This document shows, in pieces, positions 9,260 to 18,013 of a DNA stretch of 64,000 bases. Origin of the DNA: Acidovorax sp. NCPPB 4044 (lineage in GTDB: Bacteria > Pseudomonadota > Gammaproteobacteria > Burkholderiales > Burkholderiaceae_C); contig NZ_JAMCOS010000001.1 of NCBI RefSeq assembly GCF_028069655.1, positions 1,580,001 to 1,644,000 of the forward strand. The letters are read 5' to 3'. Made by a program: the position numbers and the translations under genes. The number at the start of each line of letters is the position of its first letter. Within the stretch, counting starts at the first letter, position 1. Below the pieces are notes generated by a model. The model worked only from the letters and a program-made list of their open reading frames with translations, had not been told where the DNA came from and ran no database searches.

Positions 9260-11116
9260 ATGTGGAACGACGTCGAGGCCAAAATTGACTTGCTCAATTT
9301 TTCACATGTGGCGAAGGCCGCCGCGCAATTGATCCAGGACGCTGGCGGTGAGCCGCTGACCATTGGCGTTTCCGGAAACTGGGGAGCCGGAAAATCGTCG
9401 TTGGTGAAGATGATCGGCGCCGAGCTGAAGTCCAGCGCCGGTGATGAGAAATACATCTTCCTGGAATTCAATGCCTGGCTCTACCAAGGATACGACGACG
9501 CTCGACAGGCGCTGTTGGATGCCGTGGCCGACAAGCTGGTCGCTCTTGCCGAGTCGCGCAAAACCGCCGTCGACAAAGCCTGGGGATTCGTCAAGCGGAT
9601 CAAGTTGTTGCGCGTAGGCCGGATGCTTGCGCCCATTGGGGTTCAAGCACTTATCGGTGGAACTCTCGGCGGGCCGCTCGGAGCCCTTGTGGGTGCTGTC
9701 AGCGGGATGGTGCAGGCTGGTTCGTTTGCTGAGGCGGATGTTGAGAAGGTCAAGGCCGCCTATGGTGAACTGCAGCCCGAACTTGCCGGCCTGCTCAAGG
9801 AGAAGAGTGAGCGCTCTTTGCCCCAGGAGATTGAGGCGCTTCGCGGTGCCTTCACTGAACTACTGAAAGAACTGGACGTTACCCTGGTTGTTCTTGTCGA
9901 CGACTTGGACCGGTGCTTGCCAGACACCGCGATCGACACACTGGAGGCAATGCGATTGCTTCTGCATGTCGAGCGCACAGCTTTCATCATTGCCGCTGAT
10001 GAAGGAATGATCCGAAGCGCCGTGCGGGCGCACTTCAAGGACGCCGAAATCAGCAATGAGCTCGTCACCAGCTACTTCGACAAGCTGATTCAGGTTCCGT
10101 TGCAGGTGCCGCGATTGGGCACTACGGAGGTCAAGGCTTACTTGGTCCTGCTGTTGACCGATCTGGCGCGTCGGCGCAACCAGATCACCGAAAAAACCAT
10201 GAACGAGGCGCAGCAGAAGGTCCTCCAACTCGCAAAACAAGGATGGTCAGGATTGTCCGCGAAAGACATCCGCGCTGCCTTTGGCACCGAGGTCGACAAG
10301 GTCGCGAAGGAGATCGACTTGGCGGACCAGCTCGCGCATATTCTTGCGAGCGCGGAGCAGATCGCCGGAAACCCTCGGTTGATCAAGCGCTTCCTCAACA
10401 ACTTGGTGCTTCGCGAGGCAATCGCTAAATCCCAAGACATGAGCATCGGCTTTCCCGAACTAGTGAAGCTCCAGCTGTTTGAGCGGTGCGCAAACGCGGT
10501 CGGCTTTGAGCACCTAGCCAAGGCGGTGGCGGCAAGCGATGACGGCAAGGTGCAGTTCCTTGCTGACTTGGAAGCCGCGGCGGAGAAGGGAGATGCATGG
10601 GCCGCGCCTACGGCTTGGCCTCAGCCCTTTTACGAGCAGTGGGTAAAGCTCGCACCGCAACTGGGCGATGTCGATCTGCGTCCGCTCATGCACTTAAGTC
10701 GGGATCGGAAGCTTGCGATCGCAGCGTACGATGAGCTCAGCCAGGAAGCTCAGAAGATGCTCGAGGCGCTTCTCGGTGCGACATCCGTGATTCCCACTCT
10801 AGTCGACCAGATCAAGGCCTTGGGCGAAAGCGAGGCCGAGCGCGTGCTTACGCGTTTGGGGCGCAAGGCGCGAACCGAACAGTTCACTGCCGATTCCGTC
10901 GCACGCTGCCTGAACATTACGAAGGCCTTCCCCGCGTTAGGACCGCAGCTTGCCCTCTTGCTGGGCGAAATACCTTCTACCCGTCGGCCCATCGCGCTGG
11001 TACCGCTTCTGCAGAACGAGACATGGGCCACAAGTGAGCTGCAGCGTTGGGAGGTGGATGCCGATAGCCCGACTCCAGTCAAACGAGCGATCTCCGCGAA
11101 GAGGGGGAAATCGTAA
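9260..11116 (+). CDS. qatA: QatA, KAP-family P-loop ATPase of the Qatuor anti-phage system
   Basis: 618 residues of the KAP NTPase family. Walker A is GNWGAGKSS (39-47) and Walker B is VVLVDDLDRC at about 208-217. A hydrophobic Gly/Ala-rich insertion at about 120-155 is typical of KAP proteins that touch membranes. An AAGGAG ribosome site lies just upstream. It is the first gene of a tightly packed four-gene run (ATPase, unknown, QueC-like, TatD-like) whose order matches qatABCD, shown elsewhere to protect against phage. Its stop overlaps the next start (TAATG). The role of ATP hydrolysis is not known in detail. Confidence 0.9.
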   Translation: MWNDVEAKIDLLNFSHVAKAAAQLIQDAGGEPLTIGVSGNWGAGKSSLVKMIGAELKSSAGDEKYIFLEFNAWLYQGYDDARQALLDAVADKLVALAESRKTAVDKAWGFVKRIKLLRVGRMLAPIGVQALIGGTLGGPLGALVGAVSGMVQAGSFAEADVEKVKAAYGELQPELAGLLKEKSERSLPQEIEALRGAFTELLKELDVTLVVLVDDLDRCLPDTAIDTLEAMRLLLHVERTAFIIAADEGMIRSAVRAHFKDAEISNELVTSYFDKLIQVPLQVPRLGTTEVKAYLVLLLTDLARRRNQITEKTMNEAQQKVLQLAKQGWSGLSAKDIRAAFGTEVDKVAKEIDLADQLAHILASAEQIAGNPRLIKRFLNNLVLREAIAKSQDMSIGFPELVKLQLFERCANAVGFEHLAKAVAASDDGKVQFLADLEAAAEKGDAWAAPTAWPQPFYEQWVKLAPQLGDVDLRPLMHLSRDRKLAIAAYDELSQEAQKMLEALLGATSVIPTLVDQIKALGESEAERVLTRLGRKARTEQFTADSVARCLNITKAFPALGPQLALLLGEIPSTRRPIALVPLLQNETWATSELQRWEVDADSPTPVKRAISAKRGKS

Positions 11117-11952
11117 TGGGAACTTCCGCGTCAAGCGCTGGCCCAGGCGGCAACGTTTCTTTCGACCCTCCGTGGCTGAATGACATTCCAGTCGGCGGGG
11201 CTGGCGACGGAGATGCGGAGGCTGGAGCGGGAGGCGGCGATGCGACTGCATCGCCGCAACCGGTTGCGGAGGGCGTGGCCCCTGCAAGTCGCTTCAAGGG
11301 TGCGCGTGCCAGTTTGGGGACCTTCGCCCGCAATGGCGACACCCAAGCGTTGGGGCGCGCGGCCGGCCAATATTCGCGGACCGGCATGGGTGGTGCGCGC
11401 AACGTTGCCGCGCGCATGCGCACATCGACCAAAGCGGGGGCCGGCCTGGGCTCGTTCCTGCAGGCAGCACGGGAACGATCGGATCCCCGGATCAACGAGT
11501 GGATGGATACCCTGCGCGCGACCAGCCCCTCGGCGCAGACTGTGATCGATGCAATCGTCGCTCAAATCATTCCGGAGGGTGGCAGCGTCGACGAAGAGTC
11601 GGCGAAGGATTCAATGGCACAGGCCCTTTCTGAACTCACGGTTTTGGACCCGGATGTTGATCTGCTTGCGTTGCAAGACCCGCAGATATGGACCCTCATG
11701 CAACTGTATTTGGGACATGAAGCCTGCAACCGCATGTACGCAGACATCGGTCAACTGTTCGAGAGCGCGAGATTCTCCCCCTCGACCATCGTCCAGCGGA
11801 CCCATGAGATGCGAAGCTTCTTGAAGAACTCCGTGGCCGCACAGTTGGAGACTATCCGGGAGGCGACGCCGAATCCGACGCGCCAGCAGCTGGAAACAGT
11901 GCTGCGTGAGGCAGTACAGACAACCTTTATGGTGTTCGAGGATTCGATATGA
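11116..11952 (+). CDS. qatB: QatB, Qatuor system protein of unknown function
   Basis: 278 residues, starting one base inside the qatA stop. It opens with MGTSASSAGPGG and a Gly/Pro/Ala-rich low-complexity N-terminus (about 1-55), followed by a mainly helical domain. No catalytic motif is recognisable. The opening MGTS...GP motif and its position between the KAP ATPase and the QueC-like gene identify it as QatB. Its stop overlaps the qatC start by four bases (ATGA). Confidence 0.85.
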   Translation: MGTSASSAGPGGNVSFDPPWLNDIPVGGAGDGDAEAGAGGGDATASPQPVAEGVAPASRFKGARASLGTFARNGDTQALGRAAGQYSRTGMGGARNVAARMRTSTKAGAGLGSFLQAARERSDPRINEWMDTLRATSPSAQTVIDAIVAQIIPEGGSVDEESAKDSMAQALSELTVLDPDVDLLALQDPQIWTLMQLYLGHEACNRMYADIGQLFESARFSPSTIVQRTHEMRSFLKNSVAAQLETIREATPNPTRQQLETVLREAVQTTFMVFEDSI

Positions 11953-13217
11953 GCCGAGTCATCTGTCTCCCCCAGCGGATGTTGCCACGTGATTTGGAGC
12001 GCGGTGCGGTGTACTACTCGATGTATACCGCGTCTCAGCGTCAAGACGTGGGCTCCGTAGGCACCGGTCTGCTAGACGACCTCGAACTCAAGGGCGTATA
12101 CCCAAGCCTACCGGCGTGGGATTTCGCAACTTTCGCCCTGGCTGTCGGGGCGTCAGACTTGGCTGTTCAGCGGTCGAACAGCGCAGACGGATGGACACGC
12201 GTCATTGAATTGGACGTGGCCTTACAGAATCCTGAGCCCTTCGGCGCACGCAAACGAGACATTGAAGAGATGCTTCGTTTTCTAACCGGGGACTTTTGGC
12301 ATCTGACCTTTCTTGAAGGGGGGCGGCCCCGGGCACTTTCCACGGCTCCGGCGCGCTTCGACGCTGACTGCGTGTGCCTCCTGTCAGGCGGGATGGACAG
12401 CCTGGTCGGTGCAATCGACCTCACAGTACTGGGGAAGAAGCCATTGTTTGTCTCCCAGCTTGTGAAAGGAAACCGGGAGGACCAGCACCATTTTGCGCGC
12501 CGTTTGGGGGGAGCTGACCGGCACCTGCTATGGAACAGCAACGTCCGTTCGACGGTGGACCACGAGCTATCTACTCGCGCTCGCTCGATTGTGTTTTACG
12601 GCTTTGCCGCTTTGGCAGCATCCGCGTTGCCGGACATCGAGCCCCTTTACGTTTACGTTCCGGAGAACGGATTTATCAGCCTCAACATTCCGTTGAACCC
12701 GGGCCGCATGGGCTCACTCAGCACGAAAACCACCCATCCTGTCTTTCTGCATCACCTGCAAGGTCTTTGGAATGCGCTGGGCATTGGGGCGACGTTTCAC
12801 TCGCCTTACAAGTATCTGACCAAGGGCGAGGTTCTCCTGGGATGCCAAGATTTGCCTTTGATGGACCAGTTGATGCCGCGGACGACGAGTTGCGGTAAGT
12901 ACGGCCGATTGAACGAACATTGCGGAAGATGTCTTCCATGCCTGGTCAGACGGGCGGCATTCTTCAAGGCCGGCACACCAGATCCGACGCCCAGCTATCG
13001 CTATGGGAATCTTAAGGCAACAGCCCCTTCTGGCAACGCAAATGACACCCATGCCGCGGCGATCGCGTATCTCCGCTATCTGTCAGATGGCGTTGGTCCC
13101 ATGGCTGCCGGAGCATTGACCTTTGCGACACCTGATGAGCGCGCTTCCTTCCAGCGGGTGGTAGAGGCTGGCATCGGCGAGTTGGGTGCATTTCTCGAGC
13201 ACGAGGGCATCATTTGA
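11949..13217 (+). CDS. qatC: QatC, QueC-like enzyme of the Qatuor system
   Basis: 422 residues resembling 7-cyano-7-deazaguanine synthase (QueC). The PP-loop SGGMDS lies at 146-151 and a zinc site at Cys315, Cys325, Cys328 and Cys331 (CGRCLPC). The N-terminal 140 residues are extra compared with housekeeping QueC. QueC uses ATP to turn a carboxylate into a nitrile, and QatC probably does related ATP-dependent chemistry on a defence substrate that is not defined. The overlapping start and the downstream TatD-like gene fix it in the qat operon. Confidence 0.88.
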   Translation: MSRVICLPQRMLPRDLERGAVYYSMYTASQRQDVGSVGTGLLDDLELKGVYPSLPAWDFATFALAVGASDLAVQRSNSADGWTRVIELDVALQNPEPFGARKRDIEEMLRFLTGDFWHLTFLEGGRPRALSTAPARFDADCVCLLSGGMDSLVGAIDLTVLGKKPLFVSQLVKGNREDQHHFARRLGGADRHLLWNSNVRSTVDHELSTRARSIVFYGFAALAASALPDIEPLYVYVPENGFISLNIPLNPGRMGSLSTKTTHPVFLHHLQGLWNALGIGATFHSPYKYLTKGEVLLGCQDLPLMDQLMPRTTSCGKYGRLNEHCGRCLPCLVRRAAFFKAGTPDPTPSYRYGNLKATAPSGNANDTHAAAIAYLRYLSDGVGPMAAGALTFATPDERASFQRVVEAGIGELGAFLEHEGII

Positions 13218-13969
13218 TCGATTTCCACAGTCACCTGGATCTCTATCCGAATGCCCCCAGCTTGCTCCCACGAGTTGCGAAGCAGAACATCTTTACGCTG
13301 GTTGTTTCCACAAGCCCGAGAGCTTGGCTGGCCACATCGCGAGTATTTGCTGGGTATCCCAACATCAAGGTGGCTCTTGGGCTCCATCCTGAGATAGCCG
13401 TTGCGAAGGCGGCGGAGATGGATCTCTTGGTCGGTCTCGTAGCGCAAGCCGAGTTCATCGGCGAGATCGGTCTGGATGGATCGCCTCGCTTCAAGCATTC
13501 GCTGGCACTGCAGCGAAGGATATTGGATGTGGTCCTTGCCGAATGCGAGCGTGTCGGCGGGCGAGTCATGAGTCTGCATTCTCGTGGTGCGGCGGACCAA
13601 GTTCTGGATGCACTAGAGGCACATCCGAAAGCTGGCACGCCTGTGTTTCATTGGTTTTCTGGCACGAAGAAGCAGCTGCGCCGCGCGGTTGATCAGGGCG
13701 CCTGGTTCAGTGTCGGGCCCTCAATGGTTGCGAGTGAGAAAGGCCGGCAGCTCGTGTCAGAGATGCCTGCCGCCAACGTGTTGCTGGAGACGGATGGCCC
13801 CTTTGCAACCAAGGCGGATGGAACGCCGTGGTTCCCATGGGAAACAGGCCAAGCAGCTCAGGCGTTGTGCGACCTCTGGAGGATGCCCGTTGAACGGGTT
13901 CGTGCGCAGCTAGTTTCCAACCTCAAAACTATCGTGCCAGGACTGTCGACTGCTGACGGGATCGAATGA
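13214..13969 (+). CDS. qatD: QatD, TatD-family metal-dependent DNase of the Qatuor system
   Basis: 251 residues from a TTG start that overlaps the qatC stop (TTGA). The N-terminal FHSH motif (His5, His7), Glu84 in EIGLDG, the downstream HSRG and HWFSG histidine motifs, and Asp194 in LETDGP are the metal ligands of TatD-type (beta/alpha)8 hydrolases. TatD enzymes are 3'-5' DNases. In Qat this protein is the likely nuclease effector or processor. The TTG start is chosen because the FHSH motif begins four residues later and no upstream start exists. Confidence 0.87.
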   Translation: MIDFHSHLDLYPNAPSLLPRVAKQNIFTLVVSTSPRAWLATSRVFAGYPNIKVALGLHPEIAVAKAAEMDLLVGLVAQAEFIGEIGLDGSPRFKHSLALQRRILDVVLAECERVGGRVMSLHSRGAADQVLDALEAHPKAGTPVFHWFSGTKKQLRRAVDQGAWFSVGPSMVASEKGRQLVSEMPAANVLLETDGPFATKADGTPWFPWETGQAAQALCDLWRMPVERVRAQLVSNLKTIVPGLSTADGIE

Positions 13970-13996
13970 TCAGCAGGGAAAAACGCACCACTACGT

Positions 13997-15142
13997 ATGT
14001 CACTCAAATGCACTTCAAATGATCAAGAACTGCTCTCCGTCGATTTCGATACCGAGGGCTGGGAAAATCTGCGTGCTCGAAACCGCAAAGATCGTGCGTT
14101 GAAGATGACATGCTGCGGCGCTGACGTGGCGCTTCGGCAAACGAAGCTCGGCACCCAGTACTTCGCGCATGCCAAGAAGGGGCGCTGCACGGCCGGTACA
14201 GACACGGCGGAGGTCATGCTGGCAAAAGAGGCAATCGCCAAAGCGGTGCGACGCGCGGGCTGGAATGTTTCGGTCGAAACGCCTGGAACACCGGATGAAG
14301 AAGGTGGGTGGACGCTCGACGTGCAGGCAGACCGGGAGGGAGGGAAGCCGGTGGCGTTCAAGGTCCAATGGGGGCGCTTGCCGTTGGATGATGTGGCTCG
14401 CTTCCAGGCCATGTCTCAGGCAGCGGGGATCCGCACGCTCTGGTTCATGCGGCAGCAGAGCATTCCCGTCGAAAAGGCTACCCCGGCATTCAGGCTCAGC
14501 CATGATGTTGAGGCCAACATGTGCGTTGTGTCCTTGCCGGGGCCTTACTACCATCCAGCTTTCGCGAGCAGCAAGAACAGCGAAGGCCCGAACTACTGGC
14601 GGCAGCACGTCGAACTGGGCAGCTTTGTCGAAGGTGCATTGGCTGGGAAGTTGCGCTTTGCGCCACAGGTTGGGCGCACCTTGCCGCTGGACGTCTGCGT
14701 CGCGTACACCGAGTGCTGGCGCTGCAAGAAGACGACGGGCCTCGTCATCGACCTATGCTTTGCAGCCAGCCGGGTGCTTCAGGGTGCCGCAGACGTAACC
14801 GCCAATATCTACGACTTCGACGATGAGGGCAGGGGAGCCGCCCTGTTGATGTCAACGCTATCGGCCGAAACCCTTGCGCGCCACGGCATTGGTCCGATCA
14901 AGCCGCGATACAGTAGGACGGAAGGGCAGCCCTACCTGTCCAACGGGTGTATCCACTGCGACGCGCTGCAAGGGCGTTTCTTCGACCACGAGGTCGCCTA
15001 CGACGCGCAGCCGGTCTTCAGCGTCGATGTGCTGTTCGACGACCGTTGGGTTTCGCACCTGGAGGATCGGGAAGCCATCGATAAATGGTGGTTCGACGAT
15101 CGACCAGGCGAGGGCGCCGCAGAGGATGCTCCACAGAGCTAA
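13997..15142 (+). CDS. CoiA-like protein downstream of qatABCD
   Basis: 381 residues. The N-terminus has a Zn-binding pattern (MTCCGADVALRQ, then YFAHAKKGRC) like competence protein CoiA. A PD-(D/E)XK-type core follows (KEAIAKAVRRAGW, TLDVQAD, VAFKVQWG). In CoiA the last motif is normally ExQ; here it is Lys-Val-Gln, so the nuclease may be inactive or the fold divergent. A C-terminal region has further cysteines (ECWRCKKT, CIHCDALQ). It begins 27 bases after qatD on the same strand and so may be a fifth member of that operon. A role in competence is unlikely in this setting. Confidence 0.65.
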   Translation: MSLKCTSNDQELLSVDFDTEGWENLRARNRKDRALKMTCCGADVALRQTKLGTQYFAHAKKGRCTAGTDTAEVMLAKEAIAKAVRRAGWNVSVETPGTPDEEGGWTLDVQADREGGKPVAFKVQWGRLPLDDVARFQAMSQAAGIRTLWFMRQQSIPVEKATPAFRLSHDVEANMCVVSLPGPYYHPAFASSKNSEGPNYWRQHVELGSFVEGALAGKLRFAPQVGRTLPLDVCVAYTECWRCKKTTGLVIDLCFAASRVLQGAADVTANIYDFDDEGRGAALLMSTLSAETLARHGIGPIKPRYSRTEGQPYLSNGCIHCDALQGRFFDHEVAYDAQPVFSVDVLFDDRWVSHLEDREAIDKWWFDDRPGEGAAEDAPQS

Positions 15143-16017
15143 ATTTTCTTGGCGTCCCGCCAGGAAGATGCCACCGAGCTTTGCACAGGCTTGTAGCGGG
15201 CTTCGCCAACCGGTGTTCGCTTTTCCAGTTGGAACAGCAGGAAGTCCTGCTCCTGCGCCGTCATCTTGTCGAACAGCGTTCGTTCCTCAGCGTTCAGCAG
15301 ATGACCAAACTTCTCAAGGCGGGTGCGCTTGTCATCTGACGGAAGCACGGTGAAGCCCGGCGCGGTGGAGAACACCACCTGGCCGTCCACTCGGATCTCG
15401 GGGACCTCGCCGATGTCGATGAACTTTCCGCCAAGCCAAAAATGGGTGGGCGGAAAAAATGATAGTTGGCTGGTCTGCTTGTAGGCCTCCTCAAGCGAGG
15501 CCGGAACGGCCGCGCCCAAATAGCGGAACAGCCTGTAGTTCTGCAGGTCATCAAGTGCCGTACTGGCTAAATCTTCGGGCGACTGTGTCTCAAAGAGTGT
15601 GGTGCCCGTCTCGTCATCACGGTAGTGGGCCAGCCCTCGCCACAAATCTTTGGCGGCGAGGTACCACCCATCGTCGCACTCTGCGTATTCGGATGTCATC
15701 GAAAGCTCTTCGGCATCCTTGACGTCCATCGCGAAGACAAAGCCTTGAGCGAAGGCCTTTTGTGATTCAGCCGACGCGGGGCTCCGCGTCGCCGCTCGAT
15801 CCAGAAGCTCCTTCAGTGACTCGGGAAGCGGTTTGCTGCGACTCGCGCTGGCGGTCTGTTCGAGGCAGACTGCCACATGCTTCCAGTGCTCGTAGCCGTG
15901 CTGTTTGGCGACAGCATCCAGTGCGACGGCAAGCGATGTACCGGTGCTTTTACGAAGCGTCTTGGCCAGACGCTTGAGCTTTTCGGCGGCGGTCGCCGTT
16001 GTGGGGATGAGTTCCAT
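15139..16017 (-). CDS. Protein with Glyoxalase_8-like N-terminal motif, function unknown
   Basis: About 292 residues from the ATG at 16017; an in-frame ATG at 16032 is also possible. Residues about 10-50 match the short helical pattern (KRLAKTLRK, ALDAVAKQHGY, HW) found in proteins labelled glyoxalase superfamily, common on plasmids and genomic islands. The rest has no motif I recognise. It converges on the CoiA-like gene, and the two stop codons overlap by four bases. An IS481 relic lies about 180 bases beyond its start, so its promoter region may have been rearranged. Confidence 0.6.
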   Translation of the reverse strand: MELIPTTATAAEKLKRLAKTLRKSTGTSLAVALDAVAKQHGYEHWKHVAVCLEQTASASRSKPLPESLKELLDRAATRSPASAESQKAFAQGFVFAMDVKDAEELSMTSEYAECDDGWYLAAKDLWRGLAHYRDDETGTTLFETQSPEDLASTALDDLQNYRLFRYLGAAVPASLEEAYKQTSQLSFFPPTHFWLGGKFIDIGEVPEIRVDGQVVFSTAPGFTVLPSDDKRTRLEKFGHLLNAEERTLFDKMTAQEQDFLLFQLEKRTPVGEARYKPVQSSVASSWRDAKKI

Positions 16018-16190
16018 GGTGCGTTCCTTCATGTTGCCGCGGATGTACCCGGTGCTCACTGCCGCGCTCCGCGAAACATGGGAAGCTCAGTCGAAGGTCT
16101 TCACGTCGTCCCGGCGAACCGGGTGGGCCATGGTGAGCAGCGGGCGTCGACGAACGCGCGTCAGAATTCTATCGCATCGTCGCCAGACGG

Positions 16191-16412
16191 TTGGAGCAGG
16201 TAGAGTCCTGCAGAAGCCACCGGCAGAGTGGACTGCGTACCAGAGGCTTCCTGCGGGCCAGCGTGGCGCACTACGCAGCGCTGGGCGTGACGATAAAGCG
16301 GTTACCCGCATTCCTGACTTACTACAACGCTCGCCGACCTCACTCCGCGCTTGGATACAAACCCCCAGCCTCCAGGCTTGGCGGGTACAACCTATCGAAA
16401 CTCAACATCTAG
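16191..16412 (+). mobile_element. IS481-family transposase, 3' fragment
   Basis: About 73 codons, of which the last 40 clearly match the C-terminus of IS481-type DDE transposases (LTYYNARRPHSALGYKPPAS). The N-terminal half and the DDE catalytic core are missing, and the codons before the match are out of register with the family. This is therefore a non-functional remnant. It lies between the minus-strand orphan gene and the promoter of the AbiEi-like/Fic operon and records an older insertion or deletion in the island. Confidence 0.75.
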
Positions 16413-16581
16413 ATCTTGTCATTTGGCCGTAGGGATGCTTCTTGGAGAGGCACTCAGTAGCCACGTTCTCGCGCAAAAAGATGCCGGTTTAGCGGCATGA
16501 TTAGTACGCCTAAGCCCTTGTTCGATAAAGAAAAATGTAAAATGGTGACATGATCAAGGTTGAACTGGCGGAGGTCCACGA
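16413..16581 (+). promoter_or_regulatory. Leader and promoter region of the AbiEi-like/Fic operon, with an 11-codon upstream ORF
   Basis: The sequence is locally AT-rich, with a TAAAAT candidate -10 at 16538-16543 and no clear -35 at standard spacing. An ATG at 16550 opens an 11-codon ORF (MIKVELAEVHE) whose TGA overlaps the GTG start at 16582 by four bases (GTGA). A GGAGG at 16570-16574 lies inside it and serves the downstream gene. The small ORF could couple translation or be chance. Confidence 0.4.
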
Positions 16582-17280
16582 GTGAAGCTGGAAAGCAAGC
16601 TGTTGGTGTCCTTGGGCAAGCGTGCAGGCAATGTGGTGTTGCGACGCGATTTGTCCGAACTGGCCGGCCCGACCCAACTGAGCGAAGGCATCAGCCGACT
16701 GGTGGGCTCCGGCCGCTTGGTACGGTTAGGCGCTGGCCTCTATGCCAAGGCGCAGCCTGATCCGACTGGGCGTGCGCGACTTCTGGCAAAACCCGTCGAG
16801 CTCGTGCGAGAAGTGTTCGAGAAACTGGGCGTCAGCGTTCGGGCGGTGGAACTGGGCATGGATTCCGGCCAACCGGTCGTGATTGTCGATGCAGGCGATC
16901 AACGGGTCACACGCAAGTTGGATGTCGCCGGAATCCCCGTCCAGTATGTACAGCACAACGTTCGGGATCGTGGATTCGAGACGCTGCCTCTCGATCTGAA
17001 CGCGATGCCAACCAAGGGCGTGAGCCGCTTCATTGAACGTTTCGCACGTGCCCATGGAATCAGCTACGTCCGTACGGGCTTGGACGACTATGCGGAAGCT
17101 GTGACGAGGACCGCTGGCGATGATGTGGTTCTGGATGCAACGGGCAAGTTGCTGGCCACGCTGAAGAAGAAGAACCTGATTAATGGCAGACAGCTCGCCC
17201 GGCTGATGACCAATTACACGAGGGAGATGAAACGTGTTCGATCCATTCGGCGACTTCGAAAGCGCGGGATATCTGCGTAA
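16582..17280 (+). CDS. AbiEi/DUF6088-like winged-helix protein, putative antitoxin of the adjacent Fic protein
   Basis: 232 residues from a GTG with GGAGG seven bases upstream. Residues 1-60 (LVSLGKRAGNVVLRRDL, GSGRLVRLGAGLYAK) match the winged-helix N-terminal domain seen in AbiEi and DUF6088 proteins. These repress their own operon and neutralise a downstream toxin. The C-terminal two thirds are not assigned. The Fic gene starts 47 bases before this gene ends, in another frame, which is typical of coupled toxin-antitoxin pairs. The Fic-inhibitory motif [ST]xxxE[GN] is not seen, so inhibition, if any, would be by another route. Confidence 0.6.
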   Translation: MKLESKLLVSLGKRAGNVVLRRDLSELAGPTQLSEGISRLVGSGRLVRLGAGLYAKAQPDPTGRARLLAKPVELVREVFEKLGVSVRAVELGMDSGQPVVIVDAGDQRVTRKLDVAGIPVQYVQHNVRDRGFETLPLDLNAMPTKGVSRFIERFARAHGISYVRTGLDDYAEAVTRTAGDDVVLDATGKLLATLKKKNLINGRQLARLMTNYTREMKRVRSIRRLRKRGISA

Positions 17281-17974
17281 CGTAGAGCGGCTCAAGGATG
17301 CCGACGAAATCAAGCTGCAAGAGCACCTCTTCTTCGAGGCCAACATCGAACAGGCGATGGACTTCCTCGCCGGGATCCGCCGTGAGATCTCCTACCCGGA
17401 CTTTCTGAAGGTTCATAGCATCCTGTTCGAGGAGTTCTATCCGTGGGCCGGCCGCGACCGGTGGCAACTGAACGTGGGTCGCTTGGTGGGCAAGGGTGAG
17501 GGGCTGCAGTTCGAGGCGTCGGAGCTATGCCAGCGGGCCGTCGAGTGGGGGCTGAGCATGGGCAACAACCCACGGACCATGAACACACAACCTGGCAAGG
17601 TGATGGGCGCCTTTGCCTGGGGCCATCCTTTTCTGGATGGCAATGGCCGCACGATGCTGTTGGTTCACTCGGAGCTTTGCCATCGAGCCGGTATTTCGAT
17701 CAATTGGGCGGCCACTCGTAAGAGTGCGTACTTACGGGCGCTCACGAACGAATTGCTTACGCCGCAGCACCAGCCGCTGGATGTCTACTTGCGACCCTTC
17801 GTCGCGCCAGCGTCTGGCAAGGGTTCACTGCTGGATCGGCTGTTGGCGTTGCCAGGACTGGATGGGCGCAGTGGGGGTGCGGAGATCGACGTTGCGTACG
17901 CAGCGGATGACGCGCAAGCCCAGCAGGGCTACCTGGACATGAAGCGTTCGCGCGGCGAGCTGGGGCCGTACTGA
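17234..17974 (+). CDS. Fic-domain protein (putative AMPylating toxin)
   Basis: 246 residues from a GTG with GGGAG upstream, overlapping the preceding gene by 47 bases. The Fic active-site motif is HPFLDGNGR at 131-139, with catalytic His131 and the anion-binding GNG. The conserved Arg three residues after it (GNGRxxR) is Leu here. The upstream FYPWAGRDR segment is also typical of the family. Fic enzymes transfer AMP or other nucleotide groups to hydroxyl side chains and many act as toxins. No internal inhibitory helix motif is seen, consistent with regulation by a separate partner. Confidence 0.82.
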   Translation: MFDPFGDFESAGYLRNVERLKDADEIKLQEHLFFEANIEQAMDFLAGIRREISYPDFLKVHSILFEEFYPWAGRDRWQLNVGRLVGKGEGLQFEASELCQRAVEWGLSMGNNPRTMNTQPGKVMGAFAWGHPFLDGNGRTMLLVHSELCHRAGISINWAATRKSAYLRALTNELLTPQHQPLDVYLRPFVAPASGKGSLLDRLLALPGLDGRSGGAEIDVAYAADDAQAQQGYLDMKRSRGELGPY

Positions 17975-17991
17975 TGGACGGGGCCAGAATC

Positions 17992-18007
17992 TGGCGATGG
18001 ATCGCCA
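17992..18007. promoter_or_regulatory. Perfect inverted repeat just upstream of the AbiJ-like nuclease start
   Basis: TGGCGAT and ATCGCCA arms of 7 bases flank a GG centre. The dyad begins 17 bases after the fic stop and ends 6 bases before the nuclease ATG. It covers the position of a ribosome-binding site, so it could be an operator or a translation-attenuating hairpin. Confidence 0.4.
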
Positions 18008-18013
18008 ATTGTG

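Noticed and set aside
13997..15142. CoiA-like gene as a natural-competence gene
   Set aside because: It lies in a mobile defence island directly after qatD, with no competence genes near, and its nuclease motif is altered.
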